From an uncultured Pseudomonadota bacterium (GTDB lineage: Bacteria > Pseudomonadota > Alphaproteobacteria > Rs-D84): DNA of 33,500 nucleotides. Position numbers and translations under genes: made by a program. Numbering within the stretch: position 1 is the first letter of the stretch; every line of letters begins with the position of its first letter. The notes below the pieces were generated by a model. That model saw only the letters and a program-made list of their open reading frames with translations. It made no database searches and was not told the DNA's origin. The stretch spans positions 1 to 33,500 of the forward strand of contig CADBBQ010000002.1 in the NCBI GenBank assembly GCA_902793005.1, in the 5' to 3' direction. Positions 24,152-32,696 of this stretch are shown piece after piece.

Positions 24152-25729
24152 ATGGCAGAAAACATAGATTACAGTCAAATAAACACATGGCCGTTTCAAG
24201 AGGCACGCAAAATATTGGCGCACATTGGCAACAAAACCCCGGCCAAGGGTTATGTGTTGTTTGAAACAGGTTATGGACCATCCGGTTTGCCGCACATCGG
24301 CACTTTTGGCGAGGTTGCACGTACCAGTATGGTTCGTTGGGCATTTTCTAAAATTTCTGATATTCCAACACGTTTGATTGCGTTTTCTGATGATATGGAT
24401 GGACTGCGCAAGGTGCCCAGCAATATTCCAAATCAAGAGAATGTTGCAAAGTATATCGGTTCGCCATTGACCGCTGTGCCGGATCCGTTCGGTAAATATG
24501 ACAGTTTTGCCGCACACAATAACGCGATGTTGCGTGAATTTTTGGACAGTTATGGTTTCGAATATGAATTTATGAGTTCTACGCAGATGTATAAATCTGG
24601 GGCGTTTAATGATGCGTTAATCAAGGTTCTGGAAAATTACGATAAAATTATGCAAATAATGTTGCCAACATTGGGCGAAGAAAGACGGCAAACATACAGT
24701 CCGATTATGCCAATTTCGCCGAAATCGGGACGTGTTTTACAGGTGCCTGTCAAGGTTATTGATGCAAGTGCCGGAATTGTCGCGTTTGATGACGAAGATG
24801 GAACATATGTTGAACAATCTGTATTAAATGGGATGGCTAAATTACAATGGAAGGCCGATTGGGCAATGCGTTGGTTGGCGTTGGATGTTGATTATGAAAT
24901 GTGTGGTGCGGATTTGACAGATTCTTATAAATTGTCTGGGCAAATTGTTCGTGTTTTGGGCGGACGGGCACCGGAAAATTTAACATATCAATTATTCGTT
25001 GACGAGCAGGGACAGAAAATTTCTAAAACCAAAGGTAATGGTATTAGTATTGAAGAGTGGTTGAAATACGCAAATCCTGAAAGTTTGGCGTTGTTTATGT
25101 ATAACAAACCAACAACAATTAAAAGATTGTATTTTGATGTAATACCACGCAGCGTGGATGAATATTATCAACACTTGAATAACTATGATAAACAAGATGA
25201 TACTGCAAAGATTACAAATCCGGTGGTTTATATACATCGTGAGCACGGTGTGCCGTCTGGACGTATGCCGATATCTTATAATTTGTTATTAAATTTGGCC
25301 AGTGCGGCAAATACAGAAAGTATTGATGATATGTGGGGATATATCACGGCATATAATCCACAGTTAAATGCACAAAATTGTCCGGATTTGAATAAAATGG
25401 CGGAATGTGCGGTGCGTTATTATCACGATTTCGTTAAACCAAATAAAAAATATCGTGAACCAACTGATCAAGAACGCATCGTTTTACAAGATTTGGCAGA
25501 TGGCTTAACACAATTTATTGGTAAATCTGATATAGAAAAAGATTTGGAAACATATTGTTATGATATTGGCAAAAAATATTACGCCCAGGATAAATTGCGT
25601 GATTTCTTTGCGATGTTTTACAATGTTTTGTTGGGCCAAGAAAGCGGACCGCGTTTGCCGAATTTTATTATGATATATGGGATTGAAAGAACCCGTGATA
25701 TGATAAGTAATGTATTGTCTAATAAATAA
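24152..25729 (+). CDS. lysK: Lysyl-tRNA synthetase, class I
   Basis: A 525-residue class I enzyme that charges tRNA-Lys. It is the archaeal-type form also used by many alphaproteobacteria instead of class II LysS. The HIGH motif is HIGT (48-51) within YGPSGLPHIGTFGE, and the KMSKS motif is KISKTKG (~289-295). The C-terminal half is alpha-helical, as in the anticodon-binding cage. AAAGGA precedes the ATG. A terminator-like hairpin in the leader suggests control of read-through. The RelA/SpoT-like gene follows after 15 bases, so the two are probably cotranscribed. Confidence 0.96.
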   Translation: MAENIDYSQINTWPFQEARKILAHIGNKTPAKGYVLFETGYGPSGLPHIGTFGEVARTSMVRWAFSKISDIPTRLIAFSDDMDGLRKVPSNIPNQENVAKYIGSPLTAVPDPFGKYDSFAAHNNAMLREFLDSYGFEYEFMSSTQMYKSGAFNDALIKVLENYDKIMQIMLPTLGEERRQTYSPIMPISPKSGRVLQVPVKVIDASAGIVAFDDEDGTYVEQSVLNGMAKLQWKADWAMRWLALDVDYEMCGADLTDSYKLSGQIVRVLGGRAPENLTYQLFVDEQGQKISKTKGNGISIEEWLKYANPESLALFMYNKPTTIKRLYFDVIPRSVDEYYQHLNNYDKQDDTAKITNPVVYIHREHGVPSGRMPISYNLLLNLASAANTESIDDMWGYITAYNPQLNAQNCPDLNKMAECAVRYYHDFVKPNKKYREPTDQERIVLQDLADGLTQFIGKSDIEKDLETYCYDIGKKYYAQDKLRDFFAMFYNVLLGQESGPRLPNFIMIYGIERTRDMISNVLSNK

Positions 25730-25744
25730 TAAAATGTAGGGAAT

Positions 25745-27142
25745 ATGTCGGATAATATGGATGCGCGGGCGCGAACACTGGCGCGGGATGCGGAAAATTT
25801 GGCGGTGATTGATGAGGCATTAAATGCAGGGCGCATTGATGCCGCGGCGGCTGATTATTTGAAATTGGTATATTCCAATGGAATGGATTGGTTTCGCGAG
25901 GTTTTTCACGTCCTGGGCAAATGCCTGGGTGCGCCCAAGGCCGCGGTTGTGCCGTATGATGTTGCATCTAATTCTGGAAAAAATGTAAAAATGAAAATTG
26001 CGGATATTAATCCGTTGGAATCTTATTTGGTTCAGCATCGTTTAGATATGGATCCGATGCGAAATCAATTTTTTACATCCCCGGAACATTATCAAATTGA
26101 TTTGTCGGTATCATCAATCGTGACGGTTATTGTTGGTGCACAAAAAGATGTTCATCGCGCGATTGATAAAGTCACCGGGAAATATTATACGCGTTTTTTT
26201 AATTCGGTGTTAGAGGTTGTGTCTGACACATTGGGACAAAAGTTAGATTCTGATTCAATGTCCAATCTGGAAAACAAAATTCGGGAACAGTTTGCCGCAA
26301 AATATATAACCGATGCGGCGGCGGCAATGTTGGATATTGTTGGAAATGCGGATAAAAATCTGGTGGTGGAATTGGTGCGTGGTTTGGATAAAATTAAACC
26401 GGCGCATCGGTGTCTGGCCGATGTATGGCGTATAAAATGTTTGTTCGATTTGATTCCCCAGGCCAGAACCTTTATTGAACGAATCCAAGAAGTTATGCCC
26501 GACAGAATTTTGGAAATTCGTGATAAATTTTATGATATAACAAATCCGCGAAATTACCGTGATGCCAAGATTATTTTGAATATCGGTAAAAATGGCGATG
26601 TTGTACCAATGGAAATTATTTGCCAAGTGCGCAAGTTTTTCGAGGCTGAAATCCATACGCATAAAAATTACGAGGCGATACGAAAATCTGGTGGAAATTT
26701 GGATAAACAACAAGAATCCTGTGATTATATGGAGCAGGGCGTTCGGCAATATAATTTGATGATTGTGGATTGCTTGCAAGATTTATTCGAACGGGTGGGG
26801 TGGAATATTTTGTATTCACGTGACCACGATATTTCTATGTTTGATGGTTTCCCAAAGGATTGCAATTTATATTATCCGGCAAAATTAATGGAACATATTC
26901 GGGCAAAATTGACCTTGGCAGTGGAAAATGAAATTTTTCATATGACGTATGTCCCGGCAAAGTTAACCAAGGACCAAGAAACACAAATATTTTTATTTAT
27001 GGCGCGTTTTGTGTTGGTTGCGGCAATGCCATATTCGCAATCTGATTGGAATGTGCCAAACGATGACACGGCCAGTAAATTGTTTAATTTCGTTATGAAG
27101 GAAGTGCAACGTTATTATAAAAATAATATGGTTGTGGAATAG
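25745..27142 (+). CDS. Divergent RelA/SpoT-like domain protein (inferred)
   Basis: A 465-residue soluble protein with no signal peptide. Residues ~220-312 follow the order of a RelA/SpoT nucleotidyltransferase: DVWRIKCLF (226-234; compare DxxGxRI), ~40 residues, then a YRDAKI strand (271-276; compare GYR-S/D), the strand VPMEIICQV (287-295; compare VEIQI) and a helix FFEAEIHTHKNYE (298-310; compare WAELEHKxYE). That domain makes or degrades ppGpp or pyrophosphorylates RNA. Some active-site residues differ (the Gly of DxxGxR is not obvious), so activity is uncertain. The ~200-residue N-terminal and ~150-residue C-terminal helical parts are unrecognised. Coupling to lysK would fit an aminoacylation or stress link. 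AGGGAA precedes the ATG. Confidence 0.5.
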   Translation: MSDNMDARARTLARDAENLAVIDEALNAGRIDAAAADYLKLVYSNGMDWFREVFHVLGKCLGAPKAAVVPYDVASNSGKNVKMKIADINPLESYLVQHRLDMDPMRNQFFTSPEHYQIDLSVSSIVTVIVGAQKDVHRAIDKVTGKYYTRFFNSVLEVVSDTLGQKLDSDSMSNLENKIREQFAAKYITDAAAAMLDIVGNADKNLVVELVRGLDKIKPAHRCLADVWRIKCLFDLIPQARTFIERIQEVMPDRILEIRDKFYDITNPRNYRDAKIILNIGKNGDVVPMEIICQVRKFFEAEIHTHKNYEAIRKSGGNLDKQQESCDYMEQGVRQYNLMIVDCLQDLFERVGWNILYSRDHDISMFDGFPKDCNLYYPAKLMEHIRAKLTLAVENEIFHMTYVPAKLTKDQETQIFLFMARFVLVAAMPYSQSDWNVPNDDTASKLFNFVMKEVQRYYKNNMVVE

Positions 27143-27161
27143 ATGCCTGGCCGGTATTTGC

Positions 27162-27228
27162 TTGCGTTGTAAATAAAAACTGTTTAATATATTATCAGAG
27201 GTTCTGGGTTGGATTTTTGTCCAGAACC
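27162..27228 (+). promoter_or_regulatory. Promoter and 5' leader hairpin of the cold-shock gene
   Basis: TTGCGT (27162-27167), a 17-base spacer and TAATAT (27185-27190). The leader opens with an 8-bp hairpin GGTTCTGG/CCAGAACC (27200-27207 and 27221-27228) and no T run. Structured leaders are typical of cold-shock mRNAs. Confidence 0.65.
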
Positions 27229-27255
27229 ATAACAAGCATAAGAAAGGATTTAGTT

Positions 27256-27609
27256 ATGCGTCAAGGAAAGGTTAAATGGTATAATGCCAAAAAATGTTTC
27301 GGTTTTATTGCGCCGGATGCGCCAAATGCGGATGGAAATACAGATGATGTTTTTGTTCATTCGTCTGCGTTAAAAGATGCGGATATTAGATATTTAAATG
27401 AAAATGATATTGTCGAATTCGAAGAAGAACCACGCAATGGAAAATTGTCTGTGACAACGCTGCGCGTTGTTCAACGTGACGAGGAATCCGCGGCGCGATT
27501 CCAAGAACGTCGTGCCGAACGTCGTCGTGCGCGCGAAGAACGCAAGCACAAGGCCGAACACGAAGATCGCGCAGAAAAAAAACGCGGTTTTGCGTTCTGG
27601 AAAAAATAA
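27256..27609 (+). CDS. Cold-shock domain protein with charged C-terminal extension
   Basis: A 117-residue protein. Residues 1-70 form a cold-shock OB fold: GKVKWYNAKKCFGFIAPD (RNP1, with Cys in the usual KGFGFI position), DDVFVHSSAL (RNP2) and VEFEEEPRNGKLSVTTLRVV. The ATG at 27256 has AAAGGA upstream, and an upstream in-frame extension lies in the leader hairpin and is rejected. The last ~45 residues are almost all R, E and K (ERRAERRRAREERKHKAEHED), ending in GFAFWKK. Typical CspA proteins end near residue 70. The tail may add RNA or ribosome contacts. It has its own promoter and terminator. Confidence 0.93.
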   Translation: MRQGKVKWYNAKKCFGFIAPDAPNADGNTDDVFVHSSALKDADIRYLNENDIVEFEEEPRNGKLSVTTLRVVQRDEESAARFQERRAERRRAREERKHKAEHEDRAEKKRGFAFWKK

Positions 27610-27631
27610 GGACATATGTTTTTTATAAAAT

Positions 27632-27668
27632 GCCGCCTGGAAATTTGGGGACCGGGCGGTGTTTTTTT
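27632..27668 (+). terminator. Terminator of the cold-shock gene
   Basis: A 9-bp stem GCCGCCTGG/CCGGGCGGT with G-U pairs (27632-27640 and 27652-27660), then GTTTTTTTG. Confidence 0.85.
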
Positions 27669-27682
27669 GTAATGTATGCATC

Positions 27683-27711
27683 TTGATTTTTTATGTCGTT
27701 TGTATTATATT
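27683..27711 (+). promoter_or_regulatory. Promoter of lemA
   Basis: TTGATT (27683-27688), a 17-base spacer and TATATT (27706-27711), followed by AAAGGAG before the ATG. Confidence 0.7.
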
Positions 27712-27735
27712 TGGTAAGACAAAGGAGTTTTTAAT

Positions 27736-28278
27736 ATGACAACAGTTTTAATTGTTTTAGCAGTTCTGATTTTGTATGTGGTTTTTGTGTATAATGGATT
27801 GGTCGCGCGTCGTAATCAATGTCGCGAAGCCTGGGCGACAATTGATACACAATTAAAACGTCGTTATGATTTGATTCCAAATTTATTGGAAAGTGTCAAA
27901 GGGGCCGCAAAACACGAAAAAGAAACATTAAATGCGGTGATTGCGGCGCGTAATGCGGCGATGAATGCCTCGGGTGCGGCGGACAAGAGCGTTGCGGAAA
28001 ACGCGTTGTCTGGGGCGTTGAAAAATATTTTTGCGTTGGCGGAAAGTTATCCGAATTTGAAAGCCAATGAAAATTTCTTGGAATTGCAACGTGAATTGAC
28101 GGATACGGAAAATAAAATCCAGGCAACGCGTCAATTTTACAATACTGTGGTGATGGGCTTAAATACCGCGATTGAGCAATTCCCGACAAATTTAATTGCA
28201 AATATGTTTGGTATTAAATCTGAAAAATTGTTTGAAATCGATGATGCCGAACGCAAGGCACCACGGGTTCAGTTTTAA
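27736..28278 (+). CDS. lemA: LemA family protein
   Basis: A 180-residue membrane-anchored protein: one N-terminal helix (residues 2-20) then a long helical bundle. Family marks are YNGLVARRNQCREAWATIDTQLKRRYDLIPNLLESVKGAAKHE, YPNLKANENFLELQRELTDTENKIQATRQFYN and FPTNLIANMFG. LemA proteins are widespread, and their biochemical role is unclear; they often pair with TPM-domain proteins, none of which is here. It is monocistronic, with a clear promoter and terminator. Confidence 0.95.
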   Translation: MTTVLIVLAVLILYVVFVYNGLVARRNQCREAWATIDTQLKRRYDLIPNLLESVKGAAKHEKETLNAVIAARNAAMNASGAADKSVAENALSGALKNIFALAESYPNLKANENFLELQRELTDTENKIQATRQFYNTVVMGLNTAIEQFPTNLIANMFGIKSEKLFEIDDAERKAPRVQF

Positions 28279-28282
28279 TCTT

Positions 28283-28314
28283 TTGCCCCAGGTATATGCC
28301 GTGGGGCAATTTGT
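28283..28314 (+). terminator. Terminator of lemA
   Basis: An 8-bp stem TTGCCCCA/TGGGGCAA (28283-28290 and 28302-28309) followed by TTTGTT. Confidence 0.8.
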
Positions 28315-28326
28315 TAAATAAATATA

Positions 28327-28355
28327 TTGACAAAATAATATATTTGTATTATATT
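28327..28355 (+). promoter_or_regulatory. Promoter of the orphan gene at 28391
   Basis: The consensus -35 TTGACA (28327-28332), a 17-base spacer and TATATT (28350-28355). It is one of the best promoters in the window. Confidence 0.75.
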
Positions 28356-28390
28356 TGTTGTGTGGTTAAAAAACAAAAAGGGATAATTTA

Positions 28391-29119
28391 ATGTTTAGAA
28401 AAAATGTTTTTATAGACAAGCAAGAACGCAGAGAAAATGTTGCGGTGTTGCAAGATGTATTAAATACATTGAATAACGTGGATACTGTTGTCAAGGTATT
28501 GGATGATAAATACATTGTTTTTCATAAGGACGACAAAAAATACGAAATTCGAATGACTAAATTCGATACGATTATTCGTGCTTTTGATGATGATATGCCG
28601 GGCGCATTGCGTGTTATCGTGCACGAAGGTGTAAATGTTCGTGCAAAATTATTTTTGTTAAAGATTGCTTTGGCTGATGCGACGGAAGGTCTGCCGTTTG
28701 AACGTTTTGCCGACACTGTAAAAAAGGTCAAAGGCGATATTGATGTGACAAACAAAATTTTGACTGCGTTGGATGATACGGCAACCAATGTCAGATTGGT
28801 ACACGAAACCACCGTATATGCACGTTATATAATGGATTGGCATCAAGATGCGCACGGATATCGCACAATAATTGAATTTAATGGTTCTGTGGTCAAAGTA
28901 TCCGAAAATGGTTTTGCTTATACTTTTGATGCAACGGGTTATATGAAATGGAAATTTGGACTGGTTCGTCGTGGGCTGGATAAAAAAATTAAATCCCAAG
29001 AAAAAACATTGGCGCGTTCTGCAAAAAAACAGGAAGCGTCGCAAAATAGTGCGGACAGACGGAAAAAAATGCGTGCCGTATTTGCGGATTTGGTCTTTGG
29101 TCGTGACCGGACATTATAA
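28391..29119 (+). CDS. Conserved-looking soluble protein of unknown function
   Basis: A 242-residue protein that I do not recognise. It has no signal peptide or membrane helix. The N-terminal half mixes short helices and strands (VVKVLDDKYIVFHKDDKKYEIRMTK, then a helix). The middle has TTVYARYIMDWHQDAHGYR, and a beta segment TIIEFNGSVVKVSENGFAYTFDATGYMKWKF follows. The last ~50 residues are highly basic (KKIKSQEKTLARSAKKQ, RRKKMRAVF), suggesting nucleic acid or membrane-surface contact. A strong promoter and a weak site (AAAGGGATAATTTA) precede the ATG. It is monocistronic between lemA and rpsD. Confidence 0.75.
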   Translation: MFRKNVFIDKQERRENVAVLQDVLNTLNNVDTVVKVLDDKYIVFHKDDKKYEIRMTKFDTIIRAFDDDMPGALRVIVHEGVNVRAKLFLLKIALADATEGLPFERFADTVKKVKGDIDVTNKILTALDDTATNVRLVHETTVYARYIMDWHQDAHGYRTIIEFNGSVVKVSENGFAYTFDATGYMKWKFGLVRRGLDKKIKSQEKTLARSAKKQEASQNSADRRKKMRAVFADLVFGRDRTL

Positions 29120-29135
29120 AAATACAAGAAAATAC

Positions 29136-29213
29136 TTGATTTTCTGGTAAAATTACTTTAATATATGCACCGCTGGGTAATCAGAACTGATTAAACGGCG
29201 GTGCTTTTTGGTC
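29136..29213 (+). promoter_or_regulatory. rpsD promoter and leader hairpin (possible S4 control element)
   Basis: TTGATT (29136-29141), a 17-base spacer and TAATAT (29159-29164). The expected start falls at the foot of a long hairpin, GCACCGC/GCGGTGC (from 29167) with inner TAATCAG/CTGATTA, followed by TTTTT. About 65 bases of leader remain before rpsD. It either ends the upstream gene or attenuates rpsD. Confidence 0.6.
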
Positions 29214-29278
29214 CCGTCCGTGATAAGGATTCTGTGAAATATCTGGCACCAAAAAAACCAAAAACAAAAGGATTAATT

Positions 29279-29911
29279 ATGGCAAGAGCCGGTGCAAAAC
29301 GTAGCACACGTAAATTGAAAATCGCTCGTTCTTTGGGCGTGAACCTGTGGGGCCAGGCTAAATCCCCATTTAACAAACGCAAATATAAACCGGGACAACA
29401 CGGTCCAACATCCCGCGGTGGAAACAATTCTGCATACGCACAACAGATGCGCGCAAAACAAACATTAAAGGGATATTACGGCAATATTGGCGAAAAGAAA
29501 TTCCACAAATATTATGCCGAGGCTGATAATATGCGTGGCGACACACCGGATAATTTGATTGGTTTGCTGGAACGTCGTTTGGATGCGGTTGTGTATCGTG
29601 CAAAATTGGCGCCAACCGTATTTTCATCGCGTCAATTGATTAACCACGGTCATATTATGGTTAATGGTAAACGTGTCAAGATTCCATCATATCGCGTCAA
29701 TCCGGGTGATGTCATCACCGTCAGCGAGAAAGCGAAACAAATGCCATTGGTTGTGTTGGCATTGGAATCGGGTGAACGCAATTTCTGTGACTATGTCAAT
29801 GTTGACAGTGCGAACTTTACCGCGACATTTGTTCGCGTGCCTGCGTTCGCGGATGTTCCATACCCCGTGCAAATGTCACCGGAGTTGGTCGTCGAATTTT
29901 ATTCTCGTTAA
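29279..29911 (+). CDS. rpsD: 30S ribosomal protein S4
   Basis: A 210-residue primary 16S rRNA-binding protein. The start MARAGAKRSTRKLKIARSLG at 29279 has AAAGGA upstream; a longer frame reads into the leader hairpin. The S4 N-domain is followed by the S4 RNA-binding motif (~95-160) with NLIGLLERRLDAVVYRAKLAPTVFSSRQLINHGHIMVNGKRV. It ends in SPELVVEFYSR. The zinc-finger cysteines of some S4 proteins are absent. It stands alone, away from the alpha operon, as in other alphaproteobacteria. A bidirectional terminator follows. Confidence 0.97.
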   Translation: MARAGAKRSTRKLKIARSLGVNLWGQAKSPFNKRKYKPGQHGPTSRGGNNSAYAQQMRAKQTLKGYYGNIGEKKFHKYYAEADNMRGDTPDNLIGLLERRLDAVVYRAKLAPTVFSSRQLINHGHIMVNGKRVKIPSYRVNPGDVITVSEKAKQMPLVVLALESGERNFCDYVNVDSANFTATFVRVPAFADVPYPVQMSPELVVEFYSR

Positions 29912-29933
29912 TAAACGGGAATATGTCCAAAAT

Positions 29934-29960
29934 AAAAACCGCCATTTTGGCGGTTTTTAT
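29934..29960. terminator. Bidirectional terminator between rpsD and xerC
   Basis: A 10-bp stem AAAAACCGCC/GGCGGTTTTT (29934-29943 and 29949-29958) with an ATTTT loop serves both converging genes and overlaps the xerC stop codon. Confidence 0.9.
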
Positions 29961-30880
29961 TTGTTGTTATCGGAGTGTGCAAATGGATGGGCGTGGGCAT
30001 AAATATTATTTATTTCGGCCATATTAACCCGGGTGTACAGTTGTGTTGTGGACAATGATGCGTGGCCCAATAATTCTTGCAGTGTGCGTAAATCCGCGCC
30101 GCCCGCCAACAGTGCCGTCGCAAATGTGTGTCGCAGTGCGTGTGGTGTCACATAATCCGGCAATTGTAAATAATTACGCAGGTTTTCAACAACTTTTTCC
30201 GCCATACGCGCCGTCATTGGTAATCCGCGTACACTGCGAAACAGTGGGCGGTTGACATCCGTTGCATATGGAGATGCGGCAATGTATTTTGCAATTGCAT
30301 CGTTTACCGCCGGTAATACCGGAACAATTCTTTCCTTTTGTCCTTTGCCGATGATGCGTAATGTATCGGGGCGCGATGCAAAATCCCGTTGACGCAATGC
30401 CAATGCCTCGGATATACGCAGGCCGCACCCAAACAGCAACATAACCAATGCCCAATCGCGCGCAGCAATCCACGGATGCGTCGTGTCGATTACGCCAATG
30501 GCGGATTTCATATCTGCGACCTGGGGCGGGTCGATTGCTTTGGACAGTTTTCGTGGCACGCGTGGTGCCGATATTAATCCGATTGCGTCGTTTTGAATAT
30601 TATGATTTTTCGCAATGTATTTATAAAAACTGCGAACCGCGGACAGGGCGCGTGCGGTGGATTTGTGTTCCATTTTTCGCCGTGCACGGTCCGCCAACCA
30701 AGCGCGAAATGCAATTGTGTCAATGCGCGCCAAATCGTCGGGCATCGGCGTTGTTCCGGACCATCGCGCATAAAATGATATAAAATCGCCCAGGTCAGAT
30801 TCATACGCCGTTGCCGTGTGCGTTGAATATTTTTTTGTATTCAATAAATAATTTATAAAATCCGATATAATTTCGTTCAT
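29957..30880 (-). CDS. xerC: Tyrosine recombinase XerC
   Basis: A 307-residue site-specific recombinase that, with XerD, resolves chromosome dimers at dif. The SAM-like core-binding domain (1-110) opens FINYLLNTKKYSTHTATAYESDL. Catalytic residues are R154 (GCGLRISEAL), K179 (IIGKGQKER), H247 and R250 (HALRHTFAT), H273 (LLGHASLSTT) and Y282. Length is normal. It starts one base after the stop of the SIMPL-domain gene, so the two are coupled. No dif-like site was recognised in the window. Confidence 0.94.
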   Translation of the reverse strand: MNEIISDFINYLLNTKKYSTHTATAYESDLGDFISFYARWSGTTPMPDDLARIDTIAFRAWLADRARRKMEHKSTARALSAVRSFYKYIAKNHNIQNDAIGLISAPRVPRKLSKAIDPPQVADMKSAIGVIDTTHPWIAARDWALVMLLFGCGLRISEALALRQRDFASRPDTLRIIGKGQKERIVPVLPAVNDAIAKYIAASPYATDVNRPLFRSVRGLPMTARMAEKVVENLRNYLQLPDYVTPHALRHTFATALLAGGADLRTLQELLGHASLSTTQLYTRVNMAEINNIYAHAHPFAHSDNNK

Positions 30881-30881
30881 T

Positions 30882-31601
30882 TTATTTTATTTCAAATGTC
30901 GCAGACACATTAACCGAAACATTTGTATCCTTGGCGGATAAAGTTCCAAAAGCGCCAGCGTCCATTGCTTCGGCCTTGGCCATAGATGTCATTAAACGAT
31001 AATTTGCGGTTGGTGCCGTGACATTTGGCGACGTACCATATGATACCGACAACATTTTTCCGACATACGAATTGTCGCCGGCCGCCAGTGCGGTTGCGCG
31101 CATACGGGCGTTTTCAACCGCCGCAGACATACATTCTTGGACGATTGGTTGCAATGTTTCGGCCGATGTAAACATTTGCAGGTTGCCGACATATATATTT
31201 GGTTGGCCGGCGAATTGGTTTAAAACCTGTTCGATGATGTCGGTATTATCGGCAGACACCTCTATTGCGATTGTTGTTTCCGTGCCCAGATTTATTGATT
31301 TTTGTGTGGCGTGATTCCACTCGGACTTTTCGTATGAATTAAATTCGGTCGTTTGTGTTTTCACATCCAAGTTTTCCAAATACGCATTAATTTCCGCAAC
31401 ACGCGCCGTTGCATCACGCATAGATTTCAATGCGTTTTTGTCCACCGTTGTGACCCGCAGGGTAATCGCCGTCCGGTCGCGTGGTGCCGTGGTCAGGCAT
31501 TCGCCCGTTGTTGTAATTGTGCGCGGTGTCACCGGGGTTATAAAATTATAACCCAATAATGCCAAAATAATTCCGATAATCCAAAGTGTTGATTGTTTCA
31601 T
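30882..31601 (-). CDS. SIMPL (DUF541) domain periplasmic protein
   Basis: A 239-residue protein with an uncleaved or weak N-terminal signal-anchor (residues 5-22) followed by a SIMPL fold. ITTTGECLTTAPRDRTAITLRVTTVDKNALKSMRDATARVAEIN is the first beta-alpha unit. EFNSYEKSEW is next, then the paired second unit VQECMSAAVENARMRATALA with VGKMLSVSYG. The C-terminal strand is VSVNVSATFEI. Family members are periplasmic, oligomeric and of unclear function, often linked to stress. GGAGAG precedes the ATG. It sits between trpS (26 bases) and xerC (1 base) in one minus-strand operon. Confidence 0.85.
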   Translation of the reverse strand: MKQSTLWIIGIILALLGYNFITPVTPRTITTTGECLTTAPRDRTAITLRVTTVDKNALKSMRDATARVAEINAYLENLDVKTQTTEFNSYEKSEWNHATQKSINLGTETTIAIEVSADNTDIIEQVLNQFAGQPNIYVGNLQMFTSAETLQPIVQECMSAAVENARMRATALAAGDNSYVGKMLSVSYGTSPNVTAPTANYRLMTSMAKAEAMDAGAFGTLSAKDTNVSVNVSATFEIK

Positions 31602-31627
31602 ATTCTCTCTCCATTTTTTTTAATTGT

Positions 31628-32620
31628 TTAACCCAGCATTGCGCGTATGACGCGTTCGATTGTTTTATTGGCAATTTCGCGGGCGCGTGCGGCACCAGAC
31701 GCCAAAATTTCATCCAGTTCATTTGTGTGCGACATCAAATGTTCGTATTTTTCGCGTGGCGCGGCAAGTGATGAGTTTATCGCGTCGAACAACATTTTTT
31801 TCGCATCGCCATAACCGATTTTTCCGTTTTCAAACATTTCGCGCAAATTCGCAACATCTGTGGCGTTGGCAAAATGTTTATACAACAAAAATATTGTCGA
31901 TTCATCGGGATTTTTTGGCTCGTCCGGCAATTTGCTGTCGGTGATGATGCGCATAACGCGTTTTTTTAATTCGTTTGCTGGTGCAAATAATGGGATTGTG
32001 TTGTCATAAGATTTGCTCATTTTGCGACCGTCCAAACCAGGGACCAGACCGGCATCAATTCCAATCTGGGGTTCGGGTAACCGGAACAGGTTGCCGTATG
32101 TCCGATTAAAATATTCCGCGATGTCGCGTGCGAATTCAACGTGTTGTTTCTGGTCGGCACCAACGGGAACAATGTCGGTGTTATATAACAAAATGTCGGC
32201 AGACATCAAAATCGGATATGTGTATAATCCCATATTTACGCCCGCATCCACATCGTCGCCCGCGGCGGTATTTTTTTCCAACATAGCCTTGTAAGAATGG
32301 GCGCGATTCATCAACCCTTTGGGTGTGACGTTCATTAACAAAGTGTTTAATTTATACACCGCATCAATATCAGATTGCCGGAATAAAATCGCGTTATTCA
32401 TATCCAGTCCCATCGCAACCAACAACGCGGCGATTTCATAGGTATGCTGTTTAATTGTTTTTGCATCGTGGATAGAGTTCAACGCGTGCAAATCCGCGAT
32501 AAAAACGATTGTTTTATTGTGCCGGGAATTTTCAATTAATGGCTTTAACGCGCCGATATAGTTCCCAATATGTGGCATACCGGTTGGTTTAATACCGGTT
32601 AAAATAATTTTTTCAGACAT
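31628..32620 (-). CDS. trpS: Tryptophanyl-tRNA synthetase
   Basis: A 330-residue class Ic synthetase that charges tRNA-Trp; length is normal for bacteria. The HIGH-type motif HIGN (17-20) lies in GIKPTGMPHIGNYIGALKP, DLHALNS follows, and DILLYNTDIVPVGADQKQHVE is the ATP and tryptophan region. KMSKS is at ~200-204 in GLDGRKMSKSYDN. It is first in an operon with the SIMPL gene and xerC. AAAAGG lies about 9 bases before the ATG. Confidence 0.96.
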   Translation of the reverse strand: MSEKIILTGIKPTGMPHIGNYIGALKPLIENSRHNKTIVFIADLHALNSIHDAKTIKQHTYEIAALLVAMGLDMNNAILFRQSDIDAVYKLNTLLMNVTPKGLMNRAHSYKAMLEKNTAAGDDVDAGVNMGLYTYPILMSADILLYNTDIVPVGADQKQHVEFARDIAEYFNRTYGNLFRLPEPQIGIDAGLVPGLDGRKMSKSYDNTIPLFAPANELKKRVMRIITDSKLPDEPKNPDESTIFLLYKHFANATDVANLREMFENGKIGYGDAKKMLFDAINSSLAAPREKYEHLMSHTNELDEILASGAARAREIANKTIERVIRAMLG

Positions 32621-32696
32621 CGAATAACCTTTTTATATATCTGTGTTATTTTATCAGATTTTTTCCCGAAATGCAAGGATTTGCAACAAAAATCCG

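Noticed and set aside
23806..24165. N-terminal extension of the serine recombinase by ~120 residues
   Set aside because: The family starts at MIYGYCRVST with AAGGAG in front. The extension covers promoters and hairpins and has no domain.
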